Origin: Thermoanaerobaculia bacterium
GTDB taxonomy: Bacteria; Acidobacteriota; Thermoanaerobaculia; Gp7-AA8
Direction of reading: 5' to 3'
Assembly: GCA_017883205.1 (NCBI GenBank)
Contig: JADGNZ010000007.1
Span: 1-64,000 of the forward strand
Length of the DNA stretch: 64,000 nucleotides
In this document: one piece after another, positions 9,306 to 18,693 of the stretch
Layout of the letters: every line of letters begins with the position of its first letter
Numbering within the stretch: the first letter of the stretch is position 1
The notes under the pieces: model-generated
The model's database searches: none
What the model saw: the letters and a program-made list of their open reading frames with translations, nothing else
What the model was told of the DNA's origin: nothing
Position numbers and translations under genes: made by a program

Positions 9306-12227
9306 GTGCGCTCTCGTTCCCTTCTCCTCGTTGCTATCCTGATCCTCGTTCCCACCCTTCTCTTTGCCCAGACAAACGCCGGATCGTTATCCGGACACGT
9401 CACCGATTCGAGTGGCGCCGGGCTCCCAGGCGTCACCGTTACGGCCACGAACAGCGCCAACGGTTTCAACCGAAGTGTGGTGACGGAGGCGGATGGCTCC
9501 TATCGCTTCCAGTCACTTCCGGTCGGAACGTACGAAGTCACCGCCGACCTGGCTGGCTTCGGCGCGGTGACGACACGAAACGTAGAGATCAATGTGTCGA
9601 CCGATCGCGGGCTGAACGTGACGCTGAAGCAGGCCTCGGTGAAGGAACAGATCACAGTCACCGCCTCCTCGCCGTTGATCGAGACCACTCCCGCCATTGG
9701 AACGGTTGTCAGCCAGCGCGAGATCGCAAACCTTCCGCTCAACGGCCGTCAGTTCGCGAACCTCGGCTCCCTCGCGCCGGGAACGACGCTCTCGGTCAAC
9801 AGCGATCCGACCAAGCCGGGGCAGCTCACCATCGCCCTCGCCGGTGGCAGCGGACGCAACGTCAACTTCCTCGTTGACGGCGGTGACAACACCGACGACA
9901 CGATCGGCGGCGCCCTGCAGAACTACAACATCGAAGCGGTTCAAGAGTTCAACATCCAGACGCAGCAATACAAAGCCGAATACGGCCGCACCACGGGAGG
10001 CGTTTTGACCGTGGTCACGAAATCAGGAACGAACGATCTCGAGGGAAGTGCTTACGAGTTCTACCGCGACAAGAGCCTCAATGAAAAAACCGAGACCGAG
10101 AAACTGAACGGCAGCGCCAAGTCGCCGTACAAACGGGATCAATACGGGGCGTCCATTGGTGGTCCGATCATCAAAGATATGGTGCATTTCTTTGCGACCG
10201 CCGAACGGCTCGAGCGCCCGACCAGCTACGTCATCGACACAGGAGGGATCTACCCCAATTTCGATGGGAAGGCAGTTCCGACGCCATTCAAAGACAACCT
10301 GCTGACGGCGAAGGTGAGCGCCGACCCGAGCGCCACGCAGTTCCTGCAGGTGCGCTACGGCTACCAGCGCAACTCCGATATCTACGGCGCCAGCCCGATC
10401 ATTCTGCCGAGCGCGCTCGGAACGCTCACCAATGACTATCACTCCATCCTGCTCGGCCATACGTGGCAGATCGGGTCGAACAAAGTCAACGATTTCGTCT
10501 TCCAGGACACACACTTCAAGAACGCCATCCTGGCCACTTCGAGCGACCCTGCCCTCATTTATCCCAGCGGCGTCAGCATCGGGCAGAGCATCAATACGCC
10601 GCAAACGACCACGCAGATCAAGCGGCAGTACAAAGACGACTTTGCATGGTCATCGACACTGGGGTCGATGCGCAATGACTTCAAGGTCGGCGTGAACTAC
10701 ATCGATGAGCCGCTCCTCGGCGGCGACTTCTCCACGGGAACGTCGGGCCAGTACACACTGAAGAACAACGTTCAGGGCTCGCCTGTCATCGACATCGCCA
10801 TCTTCAGCGGCTTCGCCGGCTACAACACACCCATCAAGCAATTCAACTATTACGGGCAGGACGACATCTCCGTCAACCAGAAACTGACGCTCAACGTCGG
10901 ACTTCGTTACGACCTCTGGAAGGGGTTCGATCTCAACCAGACGGGGAACCCGATCTGGCAGACGCTCTCGACGCAGACGAAATACAACGATCCTTTCCTC
11001 AAGGATTTTCAAGGTGGTAAGGGCGGAAAGCTCAAGAACGACACCAACAACTGGGCTCCCCGCTTCGGGTTCACGTACGACCTGAACGGCGACTCGAAGA
11101 ACATCGTCCGCGGTGGTGCCGGCCGTTACTTCGACTTCCCTTATACGAATGCCACGATCCTCTTTCCGGCTGTCGCCATCCAGTCGACGTACGGTCAGAG
11201 CTACTCGAACCACGACGGCAACGGCATCAAGAACGCCAACGGCAGCTTCTTCCAGCCCGGCCAGCCACTGCCGCCGAATCAGCAGAGTGGGGGAACGGCC
11301 GTACCCAATCCCAACGAGGTCGCCTCACCGACGCTTGCCACTCCCTACTCCGATCAGGTCTCGCTCGGATATTCGTGGCAGGTCAATCCGTGGCTCGGGC
11401 TGAACATCGACGGATCGCATATCAATTACAAAGACATTCCGTTCCGATTCCGCGGAAATCCAATCGATCCGACCACCGGCAAGAACCGCTTTCCGGCCTT
11501 TGGCAGCTTTCGCATCTGGGAGGGCAACGGCTTCGCGAAGTACAACGGCGTGAACCTCGGCGGCCACGCGCGGCTCGGAACGAAGTTCGAGCTGCAGGGC
11601 TTCTACACGTACTCGCACACGACCGGCAACATTCTGGCCGGTGCGGACGAGTTCCGAATTACCGACGCTGGCCACCAGGGCGATTTGCGCACCGTGCGCG
11701 ATCAGTCCATCGACCCGTACGATCCTCTCTGCGGTGCCTGCACGGGACCTCTCAATACCGATCAGAAGCATCGCGTCACGCTCAGTGGCATCTACAAAGC
11801 GCCGTACGCCATCAACGTCGCCGGCATCTTCCGCTATCACTCGGGTACGCCGTACACAGAGTGGGCCGGTGCTGACATCAGTTGCGGACCGACGGGGACC
11901 GTGCTGCAGTGCAAAGACGGTTATAACTTCGATCTTGCGCCGGGCGTCTCTCACGTCAACAGCCTTCGCGGCAGTTCGTTCTCGCAGTTCGATGTCCGTC
12001 TGTCGAAGGACTTCAAGTTCTTCCACAACTACGGCGTGGAAGTGATCGGCGAGATCTTCAATCTCCTGAACGCAAAGAACCCTGCAAACTTCAACGGCAA
12101 CTGCGCGTTCGACACCACAACCAAGCAGTGCACCGTCACCCAATTCGGTCAGGCGAGCACATTCGCCGGCGATCCTGGACAAGGCGAACAGCGCCTGGCG
12201 CAGCTCGGTGTTCGCATCAGCTTCTAA
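9306..12227 (+). CDS. TonB-dependent receptor with carboxypeptidase regulatory-like domain (Oar-like)
   Basis: GSLSGHVTDSSGAGLPGVTVTATNSANGFNRSVVTEADGSYRFQSLPVGTYEV; FLVDGGDNTDDTIGG; YKAEYGRTTGGVLTVVTKSGTND; SD AAGGAGG upstream. Confidence 0.93.
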   Translation: MRSRSLLLVAILILVPTLLFAQTNAGSLSGHVTDSSGAGLPGVTVTATNSANGFNRSVVTEADGSYRFQSLPVGTYEVTADLAGFGAVTTRNVEINVSTDRGLNVTLKQASVKEQITVTASSPLIETTPAIGTVVSQREIANLPLNGRQFANLGSLAPGTTLSVNSDPTKPGQLTIALAGGSGRNVNFLVDGGDNTDDTIGGALQNYNIEAVQEFNIQTQQYKAEYGRTTGGVLTVVTKSGTNDLEGSAYEFYRDKSLNEKTETEKLNGSAKSPYKRDQYGASIGGPIIKDMVHFFATAERLERPTSYVIDTGGIYPNFDGKAVPTPFKDNLLTAKVSADPSATQFLQVRYGYQRNSDIYGASPIILPSALGTLTNDYHSILLGHTWQIGSNKVNDFVFQDTHFKNAILATSSDPALIYPSGVSIGQSINTPQTTTQIKRQYKDDFAWSSTLGSMRNDFKVGVNYIDEPLLGGDFSTGTSGQYTLKNNVQGSPVIDIAIFSGFAGYNTPIKQFNYYGQDDISVNQKLTLNVGLRYDLWKGFDLNQTGNPIWQTLSTQTKYNDPFLKDFQGGKGGKLKNDTNNWAPRFGFTYDLNGDSKNIVRGGAGRYFDFPYTNATILFPAVAIQSTYGQSYSNHDGNGIKNANGSFFQPGQPLPPNQQSGGTAVPNPNEVASPTLATPYSDQVSLGYSWQVNPWLGLNIDGSHINYKDIPFRFRGNPIDPTTGKNRFPAFGSFRIWEGNGFAKYNGVNLGGHARLGTKFELQGFYTYSHTTGNILAGADEFRITDAGHQGDLRTVRDQSIDPYDPLCGACTGPLNTDQKHRVTLSGIYKAPYAINVAGIFRYHSGTPYTEWAGADISCGPTGTVLQCKDGYNFDLAPGVSHVNSLRGSSFSQFDVRLSKDFKFFHNYGVEVIGEIFNLLNAKNPANFNGNCAFDTTTKQCTVTQFGQASTFAGDPGQGEQRLAQLGVRISF

Positions 12228-12253
12228 TTCCAACTTCATCGTCTGTCGACTAT

Positions 12254-12273
12254 GGGGCGCCGCGAGGCGCCCC
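12254..12273 (+). terminator. Putative terminator hairpin after TonB receptor gene
   Basis: GGGGCGCC-GCGA-GGCGCCCC followed by a short T-rich run (TAGTGTTTTAG). Confidence 0.55.
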
Positions 12274-12411
12274 GTAGTGTTTTAGTGACAGGGTGTCCCC
12301 GCCGGATGAATGCCGCGGCTGAGCCATTGCGTAAGTCGTTTGAAGTAAAGGGGGATTATGCTTTTCGTCGTGGCATATCAACGGCATGGCGGAACGGCGG
12401 AGAGGGAACCG

Positions 12412-12522
12412 ATGCGAAAAACCTTTGGTCTTGTGCTCGCGTTCGCGGCGACGTCTGCGTCCGCGCAGTCTCTCAGCGAGAAAATCGCGGTCTCGCCAGT
12501 CAACGCCGACCTTCGTTTCTGA
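12412..12522 (+). CDS. 36-aa signal-peptide ORF resembling the N-terminus of a VWFA-related protein (remnant or small secreted peptide)
   Basis: MRKTFGLVLAFAATSASAQSLSEKIAVSPVNADLRF*; ends 17 nt before the VWFA gene, whose own start has ...AQVSETIDVRIINVDVTV. Confidence 0.45.
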   Translation: MRKTFGLVLAFAATSASAQSLSEKIAVSPVNADLRF

Positions 12523-12539
12523 TTCTCCAGGAGTAGTCC

Positions 12540-14174
12540 ATGAAGTCCTTGATCGCATTAGTGGTAGCTCTCTGCGCGGCTACTCTTTCCGCGCAAGTCT
12601 CGGAAACGATCGACGTCCGCATCATCAACGTCGATGTCACCGTCACATCGAAAAGTGGCCCCGTTCGCGGTTTGACACGCGACGACTTCGAGATCTTCGA
12701 AGACGGAAAGCTCCAGCCGATCACGAACTTCTACGCCTCTGACGAGACACGCGCGGTTCCCGCTGCCGCCGCCCCCGGCGCTCCTTCCGTCGGGCCAGCG
12801 CTCGAGCAGCAGGACTTCCGCTTCCGGCGTAAGGTCCTCGTTCTCGTCGACAGCAGCCATGCCGTTCGCCAGTACCGCGATACAGCTTTGCGTGAGCTCG
12901 AGGCGATGATCACGGATCGCTTCCACGGCGACTACCAGTGGTCGATCGGCGTGATCGGCAGCGGCATCTCCCTCGTGCTTCCGCTTTCGTCCGACAAACA
13001 GGCCATTCATGAAGCGCTGGAGAGCATTCGTCTGAGCGGAGCGCGACGGGGGGATGCGGCAGTGTTCGCGGACGCCGTCTCTACGCGGGAAGGTGGCTCG
13101 CTGACGTCGAACCTCAGCCCGCAGCATCCTGGGCCGCTTGATAAGAACTTAGCGGAGAGGTCGGATCAGGATCGCGTGGAGCAGGCCCAAACGATGGACG
13201 ATGCTGAAAGAGTCATCGCCGCGAAGCTGACCGTGCCGGCGTATCTCGACGCCGTTCGTGGCTTCGCCAGCACCTCGGGGCGCAAGATCGTGCTGCTCCT
13301 GACCGGCGATCCAGGACTCAACGACATCGACATCTCCCCGCACGATCCCGGCAAAGGCGAATTCAGAAACGATCGTTCCACCGGACCGGGTGCCACCAAA
13401 GTCTGGCAGAATCAGCGGACGATTGAGGACTTGCGCCGATCGATCGTGCACGAAGCGAACGCATCCGACACCAGCCTCTACATCTGGAACGTTGATCGAC
13501 TGACCCCGAAGGGCGACTCGCGACCTGCCACCAATACTTCAGCACTGTACTGGCTAGCCAGGGAGACCGGCGGCAGGCTCGTGACTGGTAACGATGCTGC
13601 CCACGCCGTACAGGAGTTCGACACGGCCTCCTCGACCTTTTACTCGCTCGGCTATTCGCCGAAGCATGCGGACGATGGCAAGTACCACGCGATCACCGTG
13701 CGCATGAAGCGGCAGGGCGATTACTTCCTGGAGTACCGGACCGGCTATAGCGACGCCTCGACGGCGGTACAACTCGAGCGAGCCATGAAGTCACCAACTG
13801 CGGTGGCGATGCAGGTGAGCGCGCTGCCGGTAACGCTGGCCTTCGGTGCTCCGCAAACCGTCAGCAACGAAGTCACCGTGCCGATCGAAGTGGCCGTGCC
13901 GTTCCGCACGCTGCAGTTCCTGCCGGGGAAGAACGGCGTGGCAGCGAACGTCGTTATCTATGTCTCGGTCTTCGACGACATGGGCAAGAACGTCGCCGCC
14001 TCTTCGTTTGCTCTGACTCCGGGGTTCAAGTCAGGGACTCCCGATCCAAAAGGAACGCTTGTCTACCGCAACGCCATCAAGCTCCGCGGTGGTGAGCGCC
14101 ATCGAGTGGTCGTTGCCATTCGCGATACCGTCACGGACAACATCGGAATGGCCACCCAGGTTGTGAGGTTCTGA
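12540..14174 (+). CDS. VWFA-related domain protein (acidobacterial type)
   Basis: VSETIDVRIINVDVTVTSKSGPVRGLTRDDFEIFEDGKLQPITNFY; VLVLVDSSHAVRQYRDTALRELEAMI; signal peptide. Confidence 0.85.
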   Translation: MKSLIALVVALCAATLSAQVSETIDVRIINVDVTVTSKSGPVRGLTRDDFEIFEDGKLQPITNFYASDETRAVPAAAAPGAPSVGPALEQQDFRFRRKVLVLVDSSHAVRQYRDTALRELEAMITDRFHGDYQWSIGVIGSGISLVLPLSSDKQAIHEALESIRLSGARRGDAAVFADAVSTREGGSLTSNLSPQHPGPLDKNLAERSDQDRVEQAQTMDDAERVIAAKLTVPAYLDAVRGFASTSGRKIVLLLTGDPGLNDIDISPHDPGKGEFRNDRSTGPGATKVWQNQRTIEDLRRSIVHEANASDTSLYIWNVDRLTPKGDSRPATNTSALYWLARETGGRLVTGNDAAHAVQEFDTASSTFYSLGYSPKHADDGKYHAITVRMKRQGDYFLEYRTGYSDASTAVQLERAMKSPTAVAMQVSALPVTLAFGAPQTVSNEVTVPIEVAVPFRTLQFLPGKNGVAANVVIYVSVFDDMGKNVAASSFALTPGFKSGTPDPKGTLVYRNAIKLRGGERHRVVVAIRDTVTDNIGMATQVVRF

Positions 14175-14302
14175 GCCCTGCCGGTGAGGAATAAGGCCTC
14201 GCTCCTTCGCCGTTCACCCCAGTCCACGCCGCCGGACCGTCAAAAATTGACCGTCTGACGGCTGTGTGCTAGAAAGCGTGGTCTTTTTCCTGGAGGTCAT
14301 TC

Positions 14303-14620
14303 GTGTACGCCATCATCCGTTCCGGTGGAAAGCAGTATCGGGTCGCGCAGGGCGAGACCCTCTACGTCGAGCGCGACGTGCTCAGCAATGCTGATCAGGA
14401 AAAGGTCACGTTCAGCGAAGTCCTGATGGTCGGCGGCGATCAGCCGAAGGTCGGCGTTCCGATGGTCAGCGGCGCCTCGGTCATGGCCACCGTCGTCCGC
14501 GAGATGCGTGGCGACAAGATCATCGTCTTCAAGAAAAAGCGCCGCAAGAACCACACGAAGCGCAAGCACGGACACCGTCAGGATCTCGTCCAGCTTCGCA
14601 TTGACAGCATCAATCTCTAA
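14303..14620 (+). CDS. rplU: 50S ribosomal protein L21
   Basis: [24 protein letters not shown]...[22 protein letters not shown] signature. Confidence 0.98.
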   Translation: MYAIIRSGGKQYRVAQGETLYVERDVLSNADQEKVTFSEVLMVGGDQPKVGVPMVSGASVMATVVREMRGDKIIVFKKKRRKNHTKRKHGHRQDLVQLRIDSINL

Positions 14621-14631
14621 GGAGACCAGCC

Positions 14632-14904
14632 ATGGCTCATAAAAAAGGACAAGGCTCCTCACGCAACGGCCGCGACTCGCAGCCGAAAATGCTCGGAGTG
14701 AAGCGCTTCGCCGGACAGTTCGTCACCGGCGGCTCGATTCTCGTCCGCCAGCGCGGAACGCGGTTTTATCCCGGCGTGAACGTCGGCATCGGCCGCGATC
14801 ACACGCTCTTTGCCAAGATCGACGGCATCGTGCAGTTTCATGACAAGGGCCAGCGCGGGCGCTACATCAGCGTTACCCCTGCAGCCACCGCGGCCGCCGA
14901 GTAA
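14632..14904 (+). CDS. rpmA: 50S ribosomal protein L27
   Basis: [65 protein letters not shown]. Confidence 0.98.
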   Translation: MAHKKGQGSSRNGRDSQPKMLGVKRFAGQFVTGGSILVRQRGTRFYPGVNVGIGRDHTLFAKIDGIVQFHDKGQRGRYISVTPAATAAAE

Positions 14905-14980
14905 ATCCCCCTCTTTGCCGTTGTGATGACGCCGCTCTTCGGAGCGGCGTTTTGTTTTGGCGCACCGTTCGCAGCAGAAC

Positions 14981-15054
14981 CGGGGGTCGTGGGTCGGGAG
15001 TCGTAGGCATCGCAGGTTTTGCTCCGACCCCCGACTCCCGATTCCCGACCCCCG
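14981..15054. repeat. Heptanucleotide inverted-arm element (GGGGTCG/GGGAGTC type), intergenic rpmA-obgE
   Basis: CGGGGGTCGTGGGTCGGGAGTCG ... GGTTTTGCTCCGACCCCCGACTCCCGATTCCCGACCCCC. Confidence 0.85.
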
Positions 15055-15064
15055 CGAGAGAGAA

Positions 15065-16114
15065 ATGTTCATCGATCAGGCAACCATCAAGGTCAAGGCC
15101 GGAGACGGCGGCAAAGGCTGTATTGCTTTCCGGCGCGAGAAGTTCGTGCCGAAAGGCGGCCCATCCGGTGGCGACGGCGGCAAGGGGGGCTCGGTTTGGA
15201 TTGTCGCTTCCCAGCGGCTCAACACGCTCTACCACCTGCAGTTCCGGCGCGAGTGGGAAGCCGGCCGCGGCCAGCACGGCATGGGCTCGAACTGCTCGGG
15301 CTTTGACGGAGACGACATCACCATTGATCTTCCGATCGGTTCCGTGGTTCGCGACAAAGCCACCGGCGATCTCGTCGCGGACCTCACGCACGACGGCGAG
15401 CGCATTCTCGTCGCCAAGGGTGGGCGTGGCGGGTGGGGCAATCAGCACTTCGCCACCGCCACGCGCCAGGCTCCGCGTTTCGCGCAGGATGGCAACGCCG
15501 GCGAAGAGCGCGAGCTCGCCATCGAGCTGAAGTTGATCGCTGACGTCGGTCTGGTCGGTCTCCCGAACGCCGGCAAATCGACGCTGATCTCCGTCATCAG
15601 CGCGGCCAAACCGAAGATCGCCGACTATCCCTTCACCACCCTGATCCCGAACCTCGGTGTCGTCCGCGCGGACGACACCGAGACCTTCGTCGTCGCCGAC
15701 ATTCCCGGACTCATCGAAGGCGCGCACGAGGGACACGGCCTCGGCGACCGCTTTCTTCGCCACGTCGAGCGCTGCACGGTTCTCGTTCACCTCGTCGATC
15801 TGGCGGCGAATGAGACTCCCGAGGTGGATGCTGAGGTCATCGCGAAGGAGTTGGAGCGCTACTCGGAGACGCTGGCGACGAAGCCGCGCTTCATCTGTGG
15901 ATCGAAACTCGACTCGGCGATTCCGGGCAACTCCGAAAAGCTGCGCGCGTACGCCGCGAAGAACGGTTACGACTATTACGAAATCTCGGCCGTCGCCGGC
16001 GAGGGCGTGCGCGACCTCGTGCGCGTCCTGGCCCGTTTCGTACGCGAGAACCGCGCCGAGCCCGAGCGTCATGAAGCGGAGGAAGCCCGAATCCTCCAGC
16101 GTCCCGCAATATGA
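15065..16114 (+). CDS. obgE: GTPase ObgE/CgtA
   Basis: MFIDQATIKVKAGDGGKGCIAFRREKFVPKGGPSGGDGGKGG; GLPNAGKSTLIS; DIPGLIEGAHEGHGLGDRFLRHVERC. Start trimmed from ORF start 14957. Confidence 0.97.
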   Translation: MFIDQATIKVKAGDGGKGCIAFRREKFVPKGGPSGGDGGKGGSVWIVASQRLNTLYHLQFRREWEAGRGQHGMGSNCSGFDGDDITIDLPIGSVVRDKATGDLVADLTHDGERILVAKGGRGGWGNQHFATATRQAPRFAQDGNAGEERELAIELKLIADVGLVGLPNAGKSTLISVISAAKPKIADYPFTTLIPNLGVVRADDTETFVVADIPGLIEGAHEGHGLGDRFLRHVERCTVLVHLVDLAANETPEVDAEVIAKELERYSETLATKPRFICGSKLDSAIPGNSEKLRAYAAKNGYDYYEISAVAGEGVRDLVRVLARFVRENRAEPERHEAEEARILQRPAI

Positions 16115-16755
16115 GAATCGGCATCTGCGGCGGCACGTTCGATCCCTTTCATCACGGACATCTCGAGCCTGTCCTTGCTGTCCGCGAGGAAATGCAGTGG
16201 GACCGCGTCCTCTACATCCCGGCCTGGCGCCAGCCTTTCAAAGCCGGGCGCATCGTCGCGGCCGGCTCACATCGATTCGCGATGGCGGCGCTGGCAATCC
16301 GCGATCACGATGCGCTCTATCTCTCGCCGATCGAGTTGGAGCGCGGCGGCATTTCGTACTCCGTCGACACACTCGAAACGCTGCACCAGCAGTACGAAGG
16401 CGCCTCGTTCGACTTGATCATCGGAGCCGATAATCTGGCCGATCTGCATCGTTGGAAGAGCCCGGAGCGGCTATTTCAGCTTGCGCGATTTGTAGTCCTG
16501 AAGCGGGGTGTCGCTGGTCGGGAGTCGGGAGTCGGAGAGAAGCCTGGCCTCTCGCCAGCTCCATCTCCGACGCCCGACGCCCGACACGCGACACCCACAC
16601 CCCGCATCGTCTTCGCCGCCAACGCCACCGTCCGCGTTTCTTCCACGGAAATTCGTGAACGCGTGCGGGCGGGGCAATCGATCGACGCGTTTGTCGATCC
16701 CCTCGTCTCGCGTTACATTCACCACTACGGCTTGTACAAAGAGGGTCAACCTTGA
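16111..16755 (+). CDS. nadD: Nicotinate-nucleotide adenylyltransferase (carries a repeat-derived in-frame insert)
   Basis: MRIGICGGTFDPFHHGHLEPVLAVREEM; FDLIIGADNLADLHRWKSPERLFQLARFVVL; VSSTEIRERVRAGQSIDAFVDPLVSRYIHHYGLY. Confidence 0.95.
   Translation: MRIGICGGTFDPFHHGHLEPVLAVREEMQWDRVLYIPAWRQPFKAGRIVAAGSHRFAMAALAIRDHDALYLSPIELERGGISYSVDTLETLHQQYEGASFDLIIGADNLADLHRWKSPERLFQLARFVVLKRGVAGRESGVGEKPGLSPAPSPTPDARHATPTPRIVFAANATVRVSSTEIRERVRAGQSIDAFVDPLVSRYIHHYGLYKEGQP
16508..16602. repeat. Heptanucleotide inverted-arm element inserted inside nadD
   Basis: TGTCGCTGGTCGGGAGTCGGGAGTCGGAG ... TCCGACGCCCGACGCCCGACACGCGACACCC; encodes GRESGVGEK...PTPDARHATPT. Confidence 0.85.
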
Positions 16756-17147
16756 ACGATCCCATCCAAAACCGCGTGCGTACCGCGGTCGCCGCAGCAC
16801 TCGATAAGAAAGCTCTCGATCTCCAGGTTCTTGCAGTCGGCAACGTCACTTCGATCGCCGACTACTTCATCCTCTGTTCCGCAACCTCGGAGCGCCAGGC
16901 TCAGGCCATCGCCGACAGCGTCGTCGATACGCTGCGCGACGAAGGCGTGAGACCGCTGCTCGTCGAAGGAGCAACGCCTGGCCGCTGGATTCTCGTCGAT
17001 TACGGCGATTTCATCTTCCACATCTTCACCGAAGACTGCCGCCGTTTCTATGGACTGGAGCGGCTCTGGGGCGATGCCCCGAACGTCACCGCGGAGCTCA
17101 GCGAGGAAGCAGCCCCGGCGCATGTCCGCCGCAAGAAAACATCGTAG
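16752..17147 (+). CDS. rsfS: Ribosomal silencing factor RsfS
   Basis: Protein LDLQVLAVGNVTSIADYFILCSATSERQAQAIADSV...GRWILVDYGDFIFHIFTEDCRRFYGLERLWGDA. Confidence 0.95.
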   Translation: MNDPIQNRVRTAVAAALDKKALDLQVLAVGNVTSIADYFILCSATSERQAQAIADSVVDTLRDEGVRPLLVEGATPGRWILVDYGDFIFHIFTEDCRRFYGLERLWGDAPNVTAELSEEAAPAHVRRKKTS

Positions 17148-18051
17148 TCCGGTCATCAAGGACTTCGTACGCACGAAGAGTCCTTCGATGCGGGCGCTTC
17201 TCCAGACGGTGGAGAAAGTCATCGACCACGACGTCAACCTCCTCCTCCTCGGCGAGTCAGGCTCCGGCAAGGACTTCCTCGCCGAAGCGATCCATGCTTG
17301 CGGCGGCAGGCGGCAAAACCCGTTCATCCGTATCGACTGCGCAAGCATCCCTGTCGAGCTTTTCGAGTCGGAGTTGTTCGGCTTCGAGAAGGGGACGTTC
17401 ACCGATGCGCACGCGCGGAAGCTCGGCAAGCTCGAACTGGTCAAGGGCGGGACGATCTACTTCGACGACATCGCTTCGCTCGCTCCCGCCCTGCAGGCCA
17501 AGCTGCTTCGCGCGATCCAGGAGAAACGGTTCACGAGGCTCGGCAGCAACCAGACGGTGGCGCTGGATGGCCGCGTCATCTCGTCATCGAGCGTGCCTGC
17601 CGAGGAGTTGGTGAATGAGCTGCGGCGCGATCTTTTCTACCGCATCAACGTCGTCACGTTTACGATTCCGCCACTGCGGGAACGGCGCGACGACATCCCG
17701 CAACTTGCCCGGTCGTTCCTGGCTCGAAGGAAGAGCGCCATCGACCGTGTCGCGATGGGCATGCTCGTCGAGCACGACTGGCCCGGCAACGTCCGCGAGC
17801 TCCGCAACGTAATCGACCGCGCGGTGCTGGTCGAAGAGAGCGATGTGCTGACGCCCTCGTCCCTACCAACGTTGACCAGCGATTTTGTCGCCGCAGCAAC
17901 CAGCCACCGCTGGACTCTCGATGAGCTGGAGATGCGCTACATTCGCGACGTCCTCCGCCAGACGAAATCGAACTACTCCCGCGCTGCGCAGATTCTCGGC
18001 ATCAACCGGAAGACGCTGCTGGAGAAGCGGCGAAAGTACGGGATTGAGTGA
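17122..18051 (+). CDS. Sigma-54-interaction-type AAA+ protein without receiver domain, Fis-type HTH; atypical GTFTDA loop
   Basis: Walker A GESGSGKD; FEKGTFTDAHARKLGKLE; GGTIYFDDI; LRRDLFYRINV; WPGNVREL; C-terminal YSRAAQILGINRKTLLEKRRKYGIE. Confidence 0.88.
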   Translation: MSAARKHRSPVIKDFVRTKSPSMRALLQTVEKVIDHDVNLLLLGESGSGKDFLAEAIHACGGRRQNPFIRIDCASIPVELFESELFGFEKGTFTDAHARKLGKLELVKGGTIYFDDIASLAPALQAKLLRAIQEKRFTRLGSNQTVALDGRVISSSSVPAEELVNELRRDLFYRINVVTFTIPPLRERRDDIPQLARSFLARRKSAIDRVAMGMLVEHDWPGNVRELRNVIDRAVLVEESDVLTPSSLPTLTSDFVAAATSHRWTLDELEMRYIRDVLRQTKSNYSRAAQILGINRKTLLEKRRKYGIE

Positions 18052-18192
18052 TTGGGGGTGGGGAGTGGGAGAGACGAAACTCATGCGATATAGGCTGACC
18101 AGCCCTACGAGCGCCTGCCCGCTCTTCCCTGACGACGCCGTCTCGGCGGTTTTCGCTCCCACCCCCCACCCCCTACACCCGACCCCCCAACC
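18052..18192. repeat. Heptanucleotide-type inverted-arm element between AAA+ gene and rlmH
   Basis: TTGGGGGTGGGGAGTGGGAGAG ... GGTTTTCGCTCCCACCCCCCACCCCCTACACCCGACCCCCC. Confidence 0.75.
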
Positions 18193-18663
18193 ATGAAATT
18201 TCACCTCATCTGGCCTCGTTCGAATGCCGACGCCGAGTTTGCCGCGGTCGTCGAGCGTTACTTCAACCGGATCAAGCATTTCTTCCCGATCGAGATCGTT
18301 GAGGTGACGTCGAAACGCGGTAGACAGAGCGAGAATGATGTGGCTATCATGCGCGCCGATTCGGCGCGGCTGCTAGCCGCGATTCCTGAACAAGGGTATG
18401 TGGTCGTCCTCGATGAGCGAGGGCGGTCAGTCGATTCTTTGAAGTTCGCATCGTGGCTGGAACGTCTCACGATCGACCAGCCACATGGCGTCACATTTGT
18501 AATGGGAGGGGACGTCGGTCTCGATGAGTCCGTCCGGCGTCGTGCCGACTACGTACTCAGCCTTTCCGCCATGACGCTTCCGCACCAGATGGCCCGCGCC
18601 GTCCTACTGGAACAGATCTACAGGGCCTGTACGTTGATGCGCAACATTCCGTACCACAAGTAA
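18193..18663 (+). CDS. rlmH: 23S rRNA (pseudouridine1915-N3)-methyltransferase RlmH
   Basis: VVLDERGRSVDSLKFASWLE; VTFVMGGDVGLDESVRRRADYVLSLSAMTLPHQMARAVLLEQIYRACTLMRNIPYHK. Confidence 0.95.
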   Translation: MKFHLIWPRSNADAEFAAVVERYFNRIKHFFPIEIVEVTSKRGRQSENDVAIMRADSARLLAAIPEQGYVVVLDERGRSVDSLKFASWLERLTIDQPHGVTFVMGGDVGLDESVRRRADYVLSLSAMTLPHQMARAVLLEQIYRACTLMRNIPYHK

Positions 18664-18693
18664 GGAGAGCCGGTCTCGAACAAGGCAAAAGCG

